From positions 1 to 64,000 of the forward strand of contig JASMHE010000009.1 of assembly GCA_030750865.1 (NCBI GenBank): 64,000 nucleotides of DNA. Reading direction: 5' to 3'. Shown here one piece after another: positions 28,373 through 36,433 of the stretch. Source of the DNA: Alphaproteobacteria bacterium. GTDB lineage: Bacteria > Pseudomonadota > Alphaproteobacteria > Micavibrionales > Micavibrionaceae. Below the pieces are notes generated by a model. It saw only the letters and a program-made list of their open reading frames with translations, did not search any database and had not been told where the DNA came from. How positions within the stretch are numbered: position 1 is the stretch's first letter; each line of letters begins with the position of its first letter. The position numbers were made by a program, and so were the translations under genes.

Positions 28373-28693
28373 TCAAATCATAAACTTGAAATAAAGCAGC
28401 ATCAGGCACGCCCACAGGAACGGGCCGATAATCGGCGCAAAGAGATATAAAAAGCGCTTTTTCGTTGCGATAAAGAAGAAACGCAGCCCCAGAAAACCAC
28501 ACGCCCCGTAAATCCATAATGAACCACCAAAGAACCAGAGCTGGAATGTCTCGGTCAGGTGCGGCACCTCAAAAACGGGGAGCACCTCAATCAAGGCCAG
28601 TCCGATTGTGAATGCCGGCACGGTATAGAACCCAACCACCAGCGCAAACACAAACAACAGAAGATTTAAAATATGTTTCCAAATTCCAGTCAT
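28373..28693 (-). CDS. Small hypothetical integral membrane protein
   Basis: 106 aa with three or four hydrophobic segments (ILNLLLFVFALVVGFYTVP, LWFFGGSLWIYGACGFLGL, LFAPIIGPFLWACLMLLYF). Not recognised. Convergent with the L,D-transpeptidase. The ATG lacks a Shine-Dalgarno; CTGTCA-18-TAAACT ends 6 nt before it, another possible leaderless start but weak. Confidence 0.65.
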   Translation of the reverse strand: MTGIWKHILNLLLFVFALVVGFYTVPAFTIGLALIEVLPVFEVPHLTETFQLWFFGGSLWIYGACGFLGLRFFFIATKKRFLYLFAPIIGPFLWACLMLLYFKFMI

Positions 28694-28730
28694 AACATCA
28701 GTTTAGCAGAGTTAGAGAAAAACTGACAGA

Positions 28731-28770
28731 TCAAAAAAAAAAGCTGCTTGCAAGAACAAGCAGCTTTTTC
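28731..28770 (-). terminator. Intrinsic terminator of the small lipoprotein gene
   Basis: AAGCTGCTTG (28741-28750) pairs with CAAGCAGCTT (28757-28766) around a 6-nt loop. On the minus strand the stem is followed by a run of T (A run at 28733-28742). Confidence 0.88.
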
Positions 28771-28789
28771 GCATTCTGTAGATAAAGCC

Positions 28790-28987
28790 TTACTTCACTT
28801 GTGCTTCGCGGAATACGCGTTTTGCAGTTTGTGTTGAAACTGTTGGCTCTGGCACAACGCCGACTGTGCGACCTTCTGAGTAAGGTGCTGTTTGCTCATA
28901 ACCATAATCAACAGATGATGTTGATGTTTCACACGCTGACAAAGCGATTACTGAGCACAAAAGAGCAGATGCCGTAAATATTCTCAT
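28790..28987 (-). CDS. Small outer-membrane-type lipoprotein
   Basis: 65 aa. The signal peptide ends in lipobox LSAC, so Cys19 would be lipidated. The mature ~47 residues are polar (Ser/Thr/Tyr/Pro) and probably unstructured. AAGGA precedes the ATG by 9-10 bases and a strong terminator follows, so this is a well-expressed monocistronic gene of unknown role. Ser and Thr after the Cys are compatible with outer-membrane sorting. Confidence 0.8.
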   Translation of the reverse strand: MRIFTASALLCSVIALSACETSTSSVDYGYEQTAPYSEGRTVGVVPEPTVSTQTAKRVFREAQVK

Positions 28988-29184
28988 GTCTAAAATCCTT
29001 TTCTTAATCTTCCAAAGAGTAACTATTATTTAAATGGACTAACCAAATGCAAGAAAAGCGCACTTTTCAAGTATGATCCAGTGTCTGTTATACATGAAAG
29101 AATATAAAATGCACGCCGTTTTTCAAGTTTTTTTTATTTATTCATAAGTTTAGCCGACGTTGAGCCGGAACAACCATAACCGCA

Positions 29185-30546
29185 CTACATATTTTTGTTG
29201 CGGTCAACCGTCGAGAAATATGCCTCGACACCGGACATGATCGAATTGGCGACTTTCCCCCGATAATCCGATCTGGACAGCATGGCAGCCTCGGACCGGT
29301 TTGACAAAAAGCCGACCTCAATCAGGATCGACGGAATATCAGGCGCTTTCAAAACGGCAAACCCTGCGGAGCGGTGCGGATTTTCAAGAACGCGCATACC
29401 GTCCTGTTTCATATTGACCACAAGCGTATTCGCCAGAAAGTTGGATTGGTTCATCGTATCCCGCATGACCAGATCAACCAGAATATCGGCAACCTGCTTG
29501 TCCTCGTGCGATAAATCAACACCGGCAATCTGGTCCGCTTTGTTTTCCCGCGCCGCCAATTTTGCTGTCTGCGCGTCTGATGCTTTTTCAGACAAGGTAT
29601 AAACCGACGCGCCGCGCACGCTTGATTTTCCGATCGTATCGGCATGAATAGAGACAAACAGATCGGCATTATTATTACGCGCAAATTCGACCCGTTTATA
29701 TAACCGGATAAATTTGTCCGTATCACGTGTCAGCAAGACATTATAACGCCCCGTGCGTTCCAGCTTGCGTTTCAGGTCTTTTGCAATGGCAAGCACGACG
29801 TTTTTCTCAAAAACGCCATTCGCACCGATCGCCCCCGGATCAGCCCCGCCGTGACCGGCATCGATCACAACCGTATGACGGACAAAGGGTTTGGCCTGTT
29901 TTTGCTGATACACAACATTATCCACCGTCGGCTTGACAGACGGGCGCACGGCATCCGACACAACCGGTCTGTTATCAACCTGTTTTACGGCCGCAGCGGG
30001 CGATGCTGTCTTTCCGGCCATACGACCATCCGTTGACGCAGACGATGTCTTTTTGCTTGCGGCCGTGCGATCAACGGTCAACTTTCCGTATATTTTACCC
30101 TTTTGCGCCATATATTCGGACATAGAGGCCGGACGCACATCAATTACAAGACGTGGCGGCTTTGCCGGTGTCCGTTTGATATGGAACGCAGACTGGATCA
30201 CATGCGTTTGATCAAGATCAAGAACAATACGGGATATATCCCCGTTCAACGCGCCGTGTCGCACAGAACTGACACCGCTGCGCGGCGGCAATGACACTTT
30301 GTTGTTTTGCCACGCAAATGTCGGCATATCAATCACAAGACGCCAGGGGTCCTGCAACACAAACGCACGGAAATCTTCAACTTCGCTCAGGTCAAATACG
30401 ATACGGGTTTTGCTTTCATGCACGCCCAAACGCACATTTTCGACAGTGAACGCATATGTCTGCGGCACAAAAACAAACATCGCGGCCAGAAGCAAGCAGG
30501 CCGCGAAACAGAAATGCTTTACTGCAAGAAGATTTGGTTTTTGCAA
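29185..30546 (-). CDS. N-acetylmuramoyl-L-alanine amidase (AmiC type, AMIN + Amidase_3)
   Basis: About 453 aa: signal peptide, AMIN domain (~35-135: VENVRLGVHESKTRIVFDLS), a Ser/Ala/Lys linker, then the zinc amidase. Ligands are visible in VIDAGHGGADPGA (His), FEKN (Glu) and SIHAD (His), with catalytic Glu in LIEVGFLSN. It splits septal peptidoglycan during division. No ATG is available: in-frame TTG codons lie at 30546 and 30588. I chose 30546 because it leaves a normal signal peptide and a GGA upstream. The gene is divergent from rne. Confidence 0.9.
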   Translation of the reverse strand: MQKPNLLAVKHFCFAACLLLAAMFVFVPQTYAFTVENVRLGVHESKTRIVFDLSEVEDFRAFVLQDPWRLVIDMPTFAWQNNKVSLPPRSGVSSVRHGALNGDISRIVLDLDQTHVIQSAFHIKRTPAKPPRLVIDVRPASMSEYMAQKGKIYGKLTVDRTAASKKTSSASTDGRMAGKTASPAAAVKQVDNRPVVSDAVRPSVKPTVDNVVYQQKQAKPFVRHTVVIDAGHGGADPGAIGANGVFEKNVVLAIAKDLKRKLERTGRYNVLLTRDTDKFIRLYKRVEFARNNNADLFVSIHADTIGKSSVRGASVYTLSEKASDAQTAKLAARENKADQIAGVDLSHEDKQVADILVDLVMRDTMNQSNFLANTLVVNMKQDGMRVLENPHRSAGFAVLKAPDIPSILIEVGFLSNRSEAAMLSRSDYRGKVANSIMSGVEAYFSTVDRNKNM

Positions 30547-30762
30547 AATATTAAATCCGTACTTTGATGGTGGAACCCAGATAATCAAGAGATTAGCATA
30601 AATAAGATTGCAACTTTGTCAAAAATTTATTGCGCCTGTCTATTTTTTAGTTGCCGAAATCGCAAACAAAGCGTATTGTCTGTTCATGCGATGCGTTACG
30701 ACTTTAGCATATTGAAAGTTCAGTAGAAAAATTAAGGTTTCGCTAGTTGTAACGGCTAGAAA

Positions 30763-30928
30763 TGATAGGATTTAAACGGTGGGCACGTCCCATCCGACAG
30801 AGATAGACAGAAAAGTTTAACAGGCCAGTGTTGAGAATTCACAGAAAGACATTATTCAAACCAATACGATCATAAGCCATATTTTCATATGGCTGAACCT
30901 TCTGCCTGCCTAAAAAAAAATCCTATCA
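30763..30928 (+). promoter_or_regulatory. Structured 5' leader of rne
   Basis: The 424 bases between the amidase and rne contain no gene. TGATAGGATTT (30763-30773) is perfectly complementary to AAATCCTATCA (30918-30928), closing a ~165-nt domain. Inside lie AGCCATAT/ATATGGCT (30875-30894, 4-nt loop) and a small TGGG/CCCA hairpin near 30780. RNase E in enterobacteria autoregulates through hairpins in its own leader; that parallel is inference. Confidence 0.5.
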
Positions 30929-31012
30929 GACCCATTAATAATTTTGGGCTTTCGCGCCCCCTTTGCAATCGCATGCAAAACACGGCGCGCAAGCTGATAA
31001 GGAGTTTTGAAC

Positions 31013-33619
31013 ATGGCAAAGAAAATGTTAGTGGATGCAACCCACTCAGAAGAAACACGTGTTGCAGTGGTTGACGGAAACCGTCTGGTTGATTTTGATT
31101 ACGAAAGCAAAGTCAGAAAACAATTAAAAGGCAGTATCTTCCTCGCGAAAGTCACACGGATCGAACCGTCCCTGCAAGCGGCCTTTGTAAATTTCGGCGG
31201 CAATCGCCACGGCTTCCTCCCTTTTTCTGAAATTCACCCCGATTATTTCCGCATTCCAATCGCAGACCGCGAAGCGCTCCTCGCAGAGCAAAGCCGCGAA
31301 ATGGAAGAACGTCAGGCCAAAGAAGAAGCCGAAGACGAAGGCAATGACGACGATTCATCCGATGAACCGGATGTCGAGGAACTCGGCGGGATTGACGATG
31401 TTGATGACGCATTGGACGGTCACGAAGACGACGATGTGAACGGCAACGCCAAACCGGATGATGACGACGAAGATGATGATCGCGGCAACCGCAAAAATAA
31501 TCGCGGCGGCAACAAAGGGCGTGGCAATAACCGTAAAAATAATCGCGGCGGCGGCAAAGGCCGTGGCCGTCAGGCATCCCGCAACCGTCAGGTCGAAACC
31601 GTCGGCGGCGACAGCATTGAAGGCGACCAGCCGGTCCGCCCTGCAATGCGCAAGAATTACAAGATTCAGGAAGTTGTGAAACGCGGTCAAATCATGCTGA
31701 TCCAGGTTTCCAAAGAAGAACGCGGCAACAAAGGCGCTGCGGTGACGACATATTTGTCACTGCCCGGCCGTTACTGCGTTTTGATGCCAAACAGCCCGCG
31801 CGCCGGTGGCGTCAGCCGTAAAATCGCGAATTTCAAAGACCGCAAGCGCATGCGCGAAATTCTAAAAGAACTGCAAGTACCCGAAGGCATGTCCGTCATT
31901 ATGCGGACAGCCGGCGTGGCACGCACAAAAACCGAAATCAAACGCGATCTGGATTACCTGATCCGCCTTTGGAACAATATCCGCGAATTAACACTGGAAT
32001 CGACGGCGCCCGCTCTGGTGCACGAAGAAGGCAACCTGATCCGCCGCTCGATCCGTGATATTTATTCACGCGATATTGACGAAGTCCTGATTGCCGGTGA
32101 ACGTGGCTATAAAAGAGGCCGCGAATTCATGAAGATGCTCATCCCTTCACATGTCAAAAATGTGAAAGAATACAAGGATGACCGCATCCCGCTCTTCCAC
32201 CGTTATCAGGTCGAAAAGCAAATTGACGAAATCGGCACACCGACCGTTATTCTGCCATCAGGCGGCTATCTGGTCATCAACCCGACCGAAGCGCTCGTGT
32301 CCGTCGATGTGAACTCCGGCAAGGCGACAAAAGGCCGCCACATCGAGGAAACGGCACTGAAAACAAACCTTGAATCCGCCGAAGAAGTCGCACGTCAGTT
32401 AAAACTGCGCGATCTGGGCGGACTGGTTGTGATCGACTTCATCGATATGGAAGACCGCCGCAACAACCGGAAGGTCGAACAAAAACTGAAAAACGCCCTG
32501 TCTTCGGACCGAGCCCGCATTCAGGTCGGCCGCATTTCATCATTCGGTTTGCTCGAACTCTCGCGTCAGCGCCTGAACCCGAGCTTGACCGAAGCACAGT
32601 TCAAAAAATGCCCGCATTGTGAAGGCACAGGAAACCTCAAAACGATTGATGCGCTTTCTATTTCTGTCTTGCGCGCATTGGAAGAAGAAGGCATTCGTGA
32701 TCGCGCCGAAAAGGTTGTGTTGAAAATTTCAAACGAGATTGCCCTTTATATCCTGAACAATAAACGCAAAAAACTGATGCAAATCGAAGATCGTTATAAT
32801 TTCGATCTGGAAATCTGCGTTGCCGACGATTTGGGCTATCAGGGCTATGAAATCGAGCCGGAAGCCAAAAGCTCGGGCGGCGGCTCACAGAAGCCAAACG
32901 AAAACAGCAACAACAATAACAATAACGATAACGCCCAATCGGATGACGATAACAAGCCATCCAGAGGCGGACGCCGTCGCGGCAAGCGCGGTGGAAAGCG
33001 TTATAAAAACAAAAAAGGGAACGACGATAACAACAATGACGACAACGCCCCAAAGGCCGAGAAGTCAGACAGTGCAGACGACAATAACAAGCAGAGCAAA
33101 GCTGATAAGTCGGATGATGCGTCGAATAACACGCAGGATGATAACAACAAGGACGATAACAAGAAGAACGAAGACAACAAAAAGTCTGATTCCAAAAAGC
33201 CTGCACGCGGCCGCAAAAGCACCAAAAAAGATGATGGTAAAAGCGTAAGCGGCGATAAGGACGACAACAAGGACGAAAAGCCAGCCAAAGGCAACGCAAA
33301 AGACGACACGGATAAAGGTGACGATCAAAAAAGCGAAAAGCCAAAGGCAAAACCGAAGGCAAAAACAGCCGCCAAAAAGACATCATCCGGTACAAAGAAA
33401 ACCGCGAAAAAAGATGACACAGATAAGGCGGATGATGCGCCGACTGCAAAAGACGATAAAAAAGACGACAAGAAAGACACGAAAAAGTCTAAAGCGAAAA
33501 CAACGCGCAAAGCATCAAACGACTCGAAAAAAGCAAAAGAAGAGTCTGTCGAAAAAAAAGACTATGAAGTCGTGAACGAAGCCCCGAAAGAAAAGAAAAA
33601 AGGGTGGTGGAGCAAGTAA
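31013..33619 (+). CDS. rne: Ribonuclease E
   Basis: 868 aa; the main endoribonuclease for mRNA decay and rRNA/tRNA processing. The S1 domain starts at residue ~37 (GSIFLAKVTRIEPSLQAAFV) and is split by an insertion of ~120 residues (95-215), first Asp/Glu-rich, then Arg/Asn/Gly-rich with RGG-like repeats. S1 resumes at VVKRGQIMLIQV. Catalytic Asp residues are D432 (VSVDVNSG) and D475 (VVIDFIDM); the Zn-link is CPHC (533-536). After ~640 the protein is a low-complexity Asn/Asp/Lys scaffold ending KKGWWSK. AAGGAG precedes ATG 31013. Confidence 0.96.
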   Translation: MAKKMLVDATHSEETRVAVVDGNRLVDFDYESKVRKQLKGSIFLAKVTRIEPSLQAAFVNFGGNRHGFLPFSEIHPDYFRIPIADREALLAEQSREMEERQAKEEAEDEGNDDDSSDEPDVEELGGIDDVDDALDGHEDDDVNGNAKPDDDDEDDDRGNRKNNRGGNKGRGNNRKNNRGGGKGRGRQASRNRQVETVGGDSIEGDQPVRPAMRKNYKIQEVVKRGQIMLIQVSKEERGNKGAAVTTYLSLPGRYCVLMPNSPRAGGVSRKIANFKDRKRMREILKELQVPEGMSVIMRTAGVARTKTEIKRDLDYLIRLWNNIRELTLESTAPALVHEEGNLIRRSIRDIYSRDIDEVLIAGERGYKRGREFMKMLIPSHVKNVKEYKDDRIPLFHRYQVEKQIDEIGTPTVILPSGGYLVINPTEALVSVDVNSGKATKGRHIEETALKTNLESAEEVARQLKLRDLGGLVVIDFIDMEDRRNNRKVEQKLKNALSSDRARIQVGRISSFGLLELSRQRLNPSLTEAQFKKCPHCEGTGNLKTIDALSISVLRALEEEGIRDRAEKVVLKISNEIALYILNNKRKKLMQIEDRYNFDLEICVADDLGYQGYEIEPEAKSSGGGSQKPNENSNNNNNNDNAQSDDDNKPSRGGRRRGKRGGKRYKNKKGNDDNNNDDNAPKAEKSDSADDNNKQSKADKSDDASNNTQDDNNKDDNKKNEDNKKSDSKKPARGRKSTKKDDGKSVSGDKDDNKDEKPAKGNAKDDTDKGDDQKSEKPKAKPKAKTAAKKTSSGTKKTAKKDDTDKADDAPTAKDDKKDDKKDTKKSKAKTTRKASNDSKKAKEESVEKKDYEVVNEAPKEKKKGWWSK

Positions 33620-33682
33620 AGCGCCCCAAATTACGATAAAATCGCGACAAGCGCCTGCTCATCGTCAACGATCAGAACACAC

Positions 33683-33709
33683 AAAAACCCCGTGAAAGCG
33701 GGGTTTTTT
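33683..33709 (+). terminator. Intrinsic terminator of rne
   Basis: AAAAACCCCG, loop TGAAAG, CGGGGTTTTTT: strong GC stem with T run about 65 bp after the rne stop. Confidence 0.9.
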
Positions 33710-33820
33710 GGTATAATCCTCCCATATTACAGAAAATAGATAAAATTTTATTTAAAATCGTATGATAATTTACGACTATTTTACCCCGCGATGATATTAT
33801 GAAAAATGAGCGGGCCGTTA

Positions 33821-33849
33821 TTTTCAACAAAATGAATGCCCGCGATAAT
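33821..33849 (+). promoter_or_regulatory. Possible promoter of the candidate small RNA
   Basis: TTTTCA (33821-33826), 17-bp spacer, GATAAT (33844-33849); predicted +1 near 33856. Weak on its own, supported by the structured segment and terminator downstream. Confidence 0.3.
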
Positions 33850-33855
33850 GTCTCA

Positions 33856-34010
33856 CATAGAAAACAAAGGGAGTTTCATTTTTGATCTTTAAAGCATGCA
33901 ACGCTATCTGGAAGCCGCATTGCCCCGCACTTATTCCATAACTTTCAGATAGAAAAATTGTATGCTTTCCCCTTAGCCGCCGGAGCAACTCCGGCGGCTA
34001 TTTTCTTTCT
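33856..34010 (+). ncRNA. Candidate structured small RNA with strong terminator
   Basis: AAAGCATGCAA (33891-33901) pairs with TTGTATGCTTT (33958-33968, one G-U). After an internal loop, CTATCTG (33904-33910) pairs perfectly with CAGATAG (33946-33952). Immediately after comes TAGCCGCCGGAG-CAA-CTCCGGCGGCTA (33974-34000), a perfect 12-bp stem followed by TTTTCTTTCT. The segment has no reading frame worth calling and lies between the rne terminator and a promoterless 160-bp gap before the next gene. It could be a trans-acting small RNA or an unrecognised family. I do not see 6S or tmRNA hallmarks. Confidence 0.5.
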
Positions 34011-34166
34011 GCCATTTGAAATCGCGACGCAAAATCACCGAACGCCACCACAAAAACAATCACAAAAATTCACAGAAGATATGGATATAAGTCACGTCGG
34101 GGACTATACTAATCTTGAAAAAACTATATGATTCTTATAGTTTGTTTTAAAAGAGGTCCGAACAAT

Positions 34167-35309
34167 ATGTTTTTCAAGAAAATATACGCATATGGTTTTT
34201 TGATGGCGTGCATGGTTGCCACGCCCGCTTTTGCGCAAGATGATGCGGCACAAGCCCCTGCGCAAAATCCATATATTGAAGACATAAAAGCCAAAGCAAA
34301 CGAACTGACCGAGACCTTTTCCGAAAAGCAGGCCCGCGACCTGATGCAACTACGCAACGCACACGGCATGATCGAAAGTATCTATATGGTGCAGGGCAAT
34401 GTCGCAAACGCACAAGGGCTGTGTATTTCACAGTACCCCGAAATGACGGACTTCCTCGAACAAAGCCTGCAAACATGGGAAAAGAATGTCATTCCTGTGG
34501 TCACAGAGAAAAGCGATATTCTCTACGCAAACATCAATAATGACCGTTTTCCCGATGCCGATGCCGTACGCGGTTATCTGGAACTGATTGACAAAGCCGC
34601 TGAATATGCGGACTCGCAACTTGTCAAAGAACCTGTTGTCACACAAGATACATGCCGCGCACTCGGCAAATCACTGCGCAACACCAGCGCCGAACTGGTC
34701 GGCATGCTACACAGTATTGAATGGCCGGATGATGTCATTAATCCATCCGATGCGCCGCTCACGGAAAAAGATGTACCGCTGCGCGATATGGATGGCGACC
34801 CGCTGACAGATTCAGAAACATATCCGGCAGACAACTCCGTCAGTGAACCTGCGGTTACAGCTCCCGCAGAAGACGATGACACGGCAGAAGATACACAACC
34901 TGCACCACAGGTAGAAGAAGAAACCACCGCACCGGAATCGGCTGCTGCTGAAGAAACATCCGATTCCATACAGGACGCGAACGACACAGACAACATGGAT
35001 GAACCTGTCGCAGACGAAGCGGAAGAAGAAGAAAAAATATCATTGGATGATATTGTACCGCAAAATGCCGAAACAGACACACAAGATACGGACGACACAG
35101 CCTCGGAAAATACTGATAATGACAATGCCGAGAATATGGTCGAAGAAGATATTGTCGAAGATGTCGTAGAAGAGCAAATCTCTCCCGAAGACATCCCCTC
35201 ACGCAGCGCAGAAATTGATCGCGCACAAGACAATATGGATATGGGCACAGCCCAATCTATGGAACAGCTTGAAAAAGAAGCACTTGAAAGCGGGAACACG
35301 GCACAGTGA
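34167..35309 (+). CDS. Exported acidic hypothetical protein
   Basis: 380 aa. A signal peptide (cleavage AFA-QD) precedes a helical N-terminal domain (~25-190) with a few Cys (GLCISQYPE, DTCRALG). This is followed by ~190 residues almost entirely Asp/Glu/Thr/Ala/Pro: disordered and strongly negative. AGAGGT precedes ATG 34167. The stop codon overlaps the GTG start of the next gene (GTGA), so it is translationally coupled to a glycosyltransferase. Not recognised; a periplasmic or surface role is plausible. Confidence 0.7.
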   Translation: MFFKKIYAYGFLMACMVATPAFAQDDAAQAPAQNPYIEDIKAKANELTETFSEKQARDLMQLRNAHGMIESIYMVQGNVANAQGLCISQYPEMTDFLEQSLQTWEKNVIPVVTEKSDILYANINNDRFPDADAVRGYLELIDKAAEYADSQLVKEPVVTQDTCRALGKSLRNTSAELVGMLHSIEWPDDVINPSDAPLTEKDVPLRDMDGDPLTDSETYPADNSVSEPAVTAPAEDDDTAEDTQPAPQVEEETTAPESAAAEETSDSIQDANDTDNMDEPVADEAEEEEKISLDDIVPQNAETDTQDTDDTASENTDNDNAENMVEEDIVEDVVEEQISPEDIPSRSAEIDRAQDNMDMGTAQSMEQLEKEALESGNTAQ

Positions 35310-36361
35310 AACTTGTATTCGTCATGGCGGGCGCAGCACATGGCGGCGCAGAGACATTTTCAATGGATCTGGCCCGCGGCCTTCACCGTAAGGGTATCGA
35401 AATTCTGGTGATTACCCGCAACGACCCTGACAGGGTTGCTGATCTCAAACAAAATGGCATCCCGCACGAAACCCTGCCCTTTGGCACATTTCTGGACTTC
35501 AAAACACGGCCAAAACTGAACAAGATCATCCAGCGCTTCAACCCCGATATCGTGCAAACTTTCATGGGTCGCGCCTCGTCTTACTATACACCGGGACCAC
35601 GCAAACATATTGGCTGGTTCGGCGGCTATTACGATTTAAAACGGTTCAAGGATTGCGACGCTTATGTAGGCGTGACCTATGATATTGCAGCCCACATTCA
35701 TAATCAGGGCGCGCCACTGGAAAAAACACACACCATTCATACCTTTGCCGATATGGATCTGGACAGCCCCGCCTTAAAACGCGCCGATTACGACACGCCG
35801 GACGATGCCAAACTTTTTTGCGCACTGGCGCGGCTCCATTGGAAAAAAGGGCTGGATACGTTGCTGGATGCTTTTGCAAAAATCGAAGACCCGAACGCTT
35901 ATCTCTGGATTGCAGGATCAGGCGAAGACGAACAAAAGCTCACACAACAAATGCATCATCTGGGGCTTGCAGACCGCGTGCGCTTTATTGGCTGGCAAAA
36001 TGACCGTGCGGCCGTACTCAATGCTTCGGATTATTGCGCATTCCCAAGCCGTTACGAACCGTTCGGCACGGTAATGGTCGAAGCATGGGCCACCAAAACC
36101 CCGATCATCGCCGCCGCATCACAAGGACCGGCGGCCTACATGAAAAACGAAGAAAACGGCCTGCTGATCGATATTGATGATACAGACGGCCTGACCACTG
36201 CGATGAACCGCCTGTTAACAGAGCCTGATCTGTGCGAGAAAATCATTCAGGGTGGCCTGCAAACCTATCAGGAAACGTTCACCGAAGACGCCGTTATTGC
36301 GGAATATATGGACCTTTACAACAGCCTTCTTGACGCAGGAAATGCGCGGAAAACTGCATAA
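35306..36361 (+). CDS. Glycosyltransferase family 4 (GT-B fold)
   Basis: 351 aa with the GT4 layout: an N-terminal Rossmann domain with AGAAHGGAETFSMDLA, and a C-terminal donor-binding domain. The latter carries RLHWKKGLDTLLDAFA, LWIAGSGEDEQKL, RVRFIGWQND, and FPSRYEPFGTVMVEAWA (the E-x7-E region), then PIIAAASQGPAAY. No membrane segment. It starts with GTG overlapping the upstream stop. The family builds lipopolysaccharide, capsule or protein glycans; target unknown, though coupling to a secreted acidic protein is notable. Confidence 0.88.
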   Translation: MKLVFVMAGAAHGGAETFSMDLARGLHRKGIEILVITRNDPDRVADLKQNGIPHETLPFGTFLDFKTRPKLNKIIQRFNPDIVQTFMGRASSYYTPGPRKHIGWFGGYYDLKRFKDCDAYVGVTYDIAAHIHNQGAPLEKTHTIHTFADMDLDSPALKRADYDTPDDAKLFCALARLHWKKGLDTLLDAFAKIEDPNAYLWIAGSGEDEQKLTQQMHHLGLADRVRFIGWQNDRAAVLNASDYCAFPSRYEPFGTVMVEAWATKTPIIAAASQGPAAYMKNEENGLLIDIDDTDGLTTAMNRLLTEPDLCEKIIQGGLQTYQETFTEDAVIAEYMDLYNSLLDAGNARKTA

Positions 36362-36433
36362 TAGCGCCCATCCATATCCCGCAAAAGGGTAAGAAATTAA
36401 CATATTATTAAGCATTTTAAGTTATAAAAGGGC

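Noticed and set aside
32658-33510. Antisense frames opposite the rne C-terminal region
   Set aside because: They arise from the low-complexity Asp/Lys/Asn codons of rne; no start signals.
33856-34010. 6S RNA identity for the candidate small RNA
   Set aside because: 6S RNA is a single rod with paired ends and a central bubble; here the 3' end is an independent terminator hairpin.
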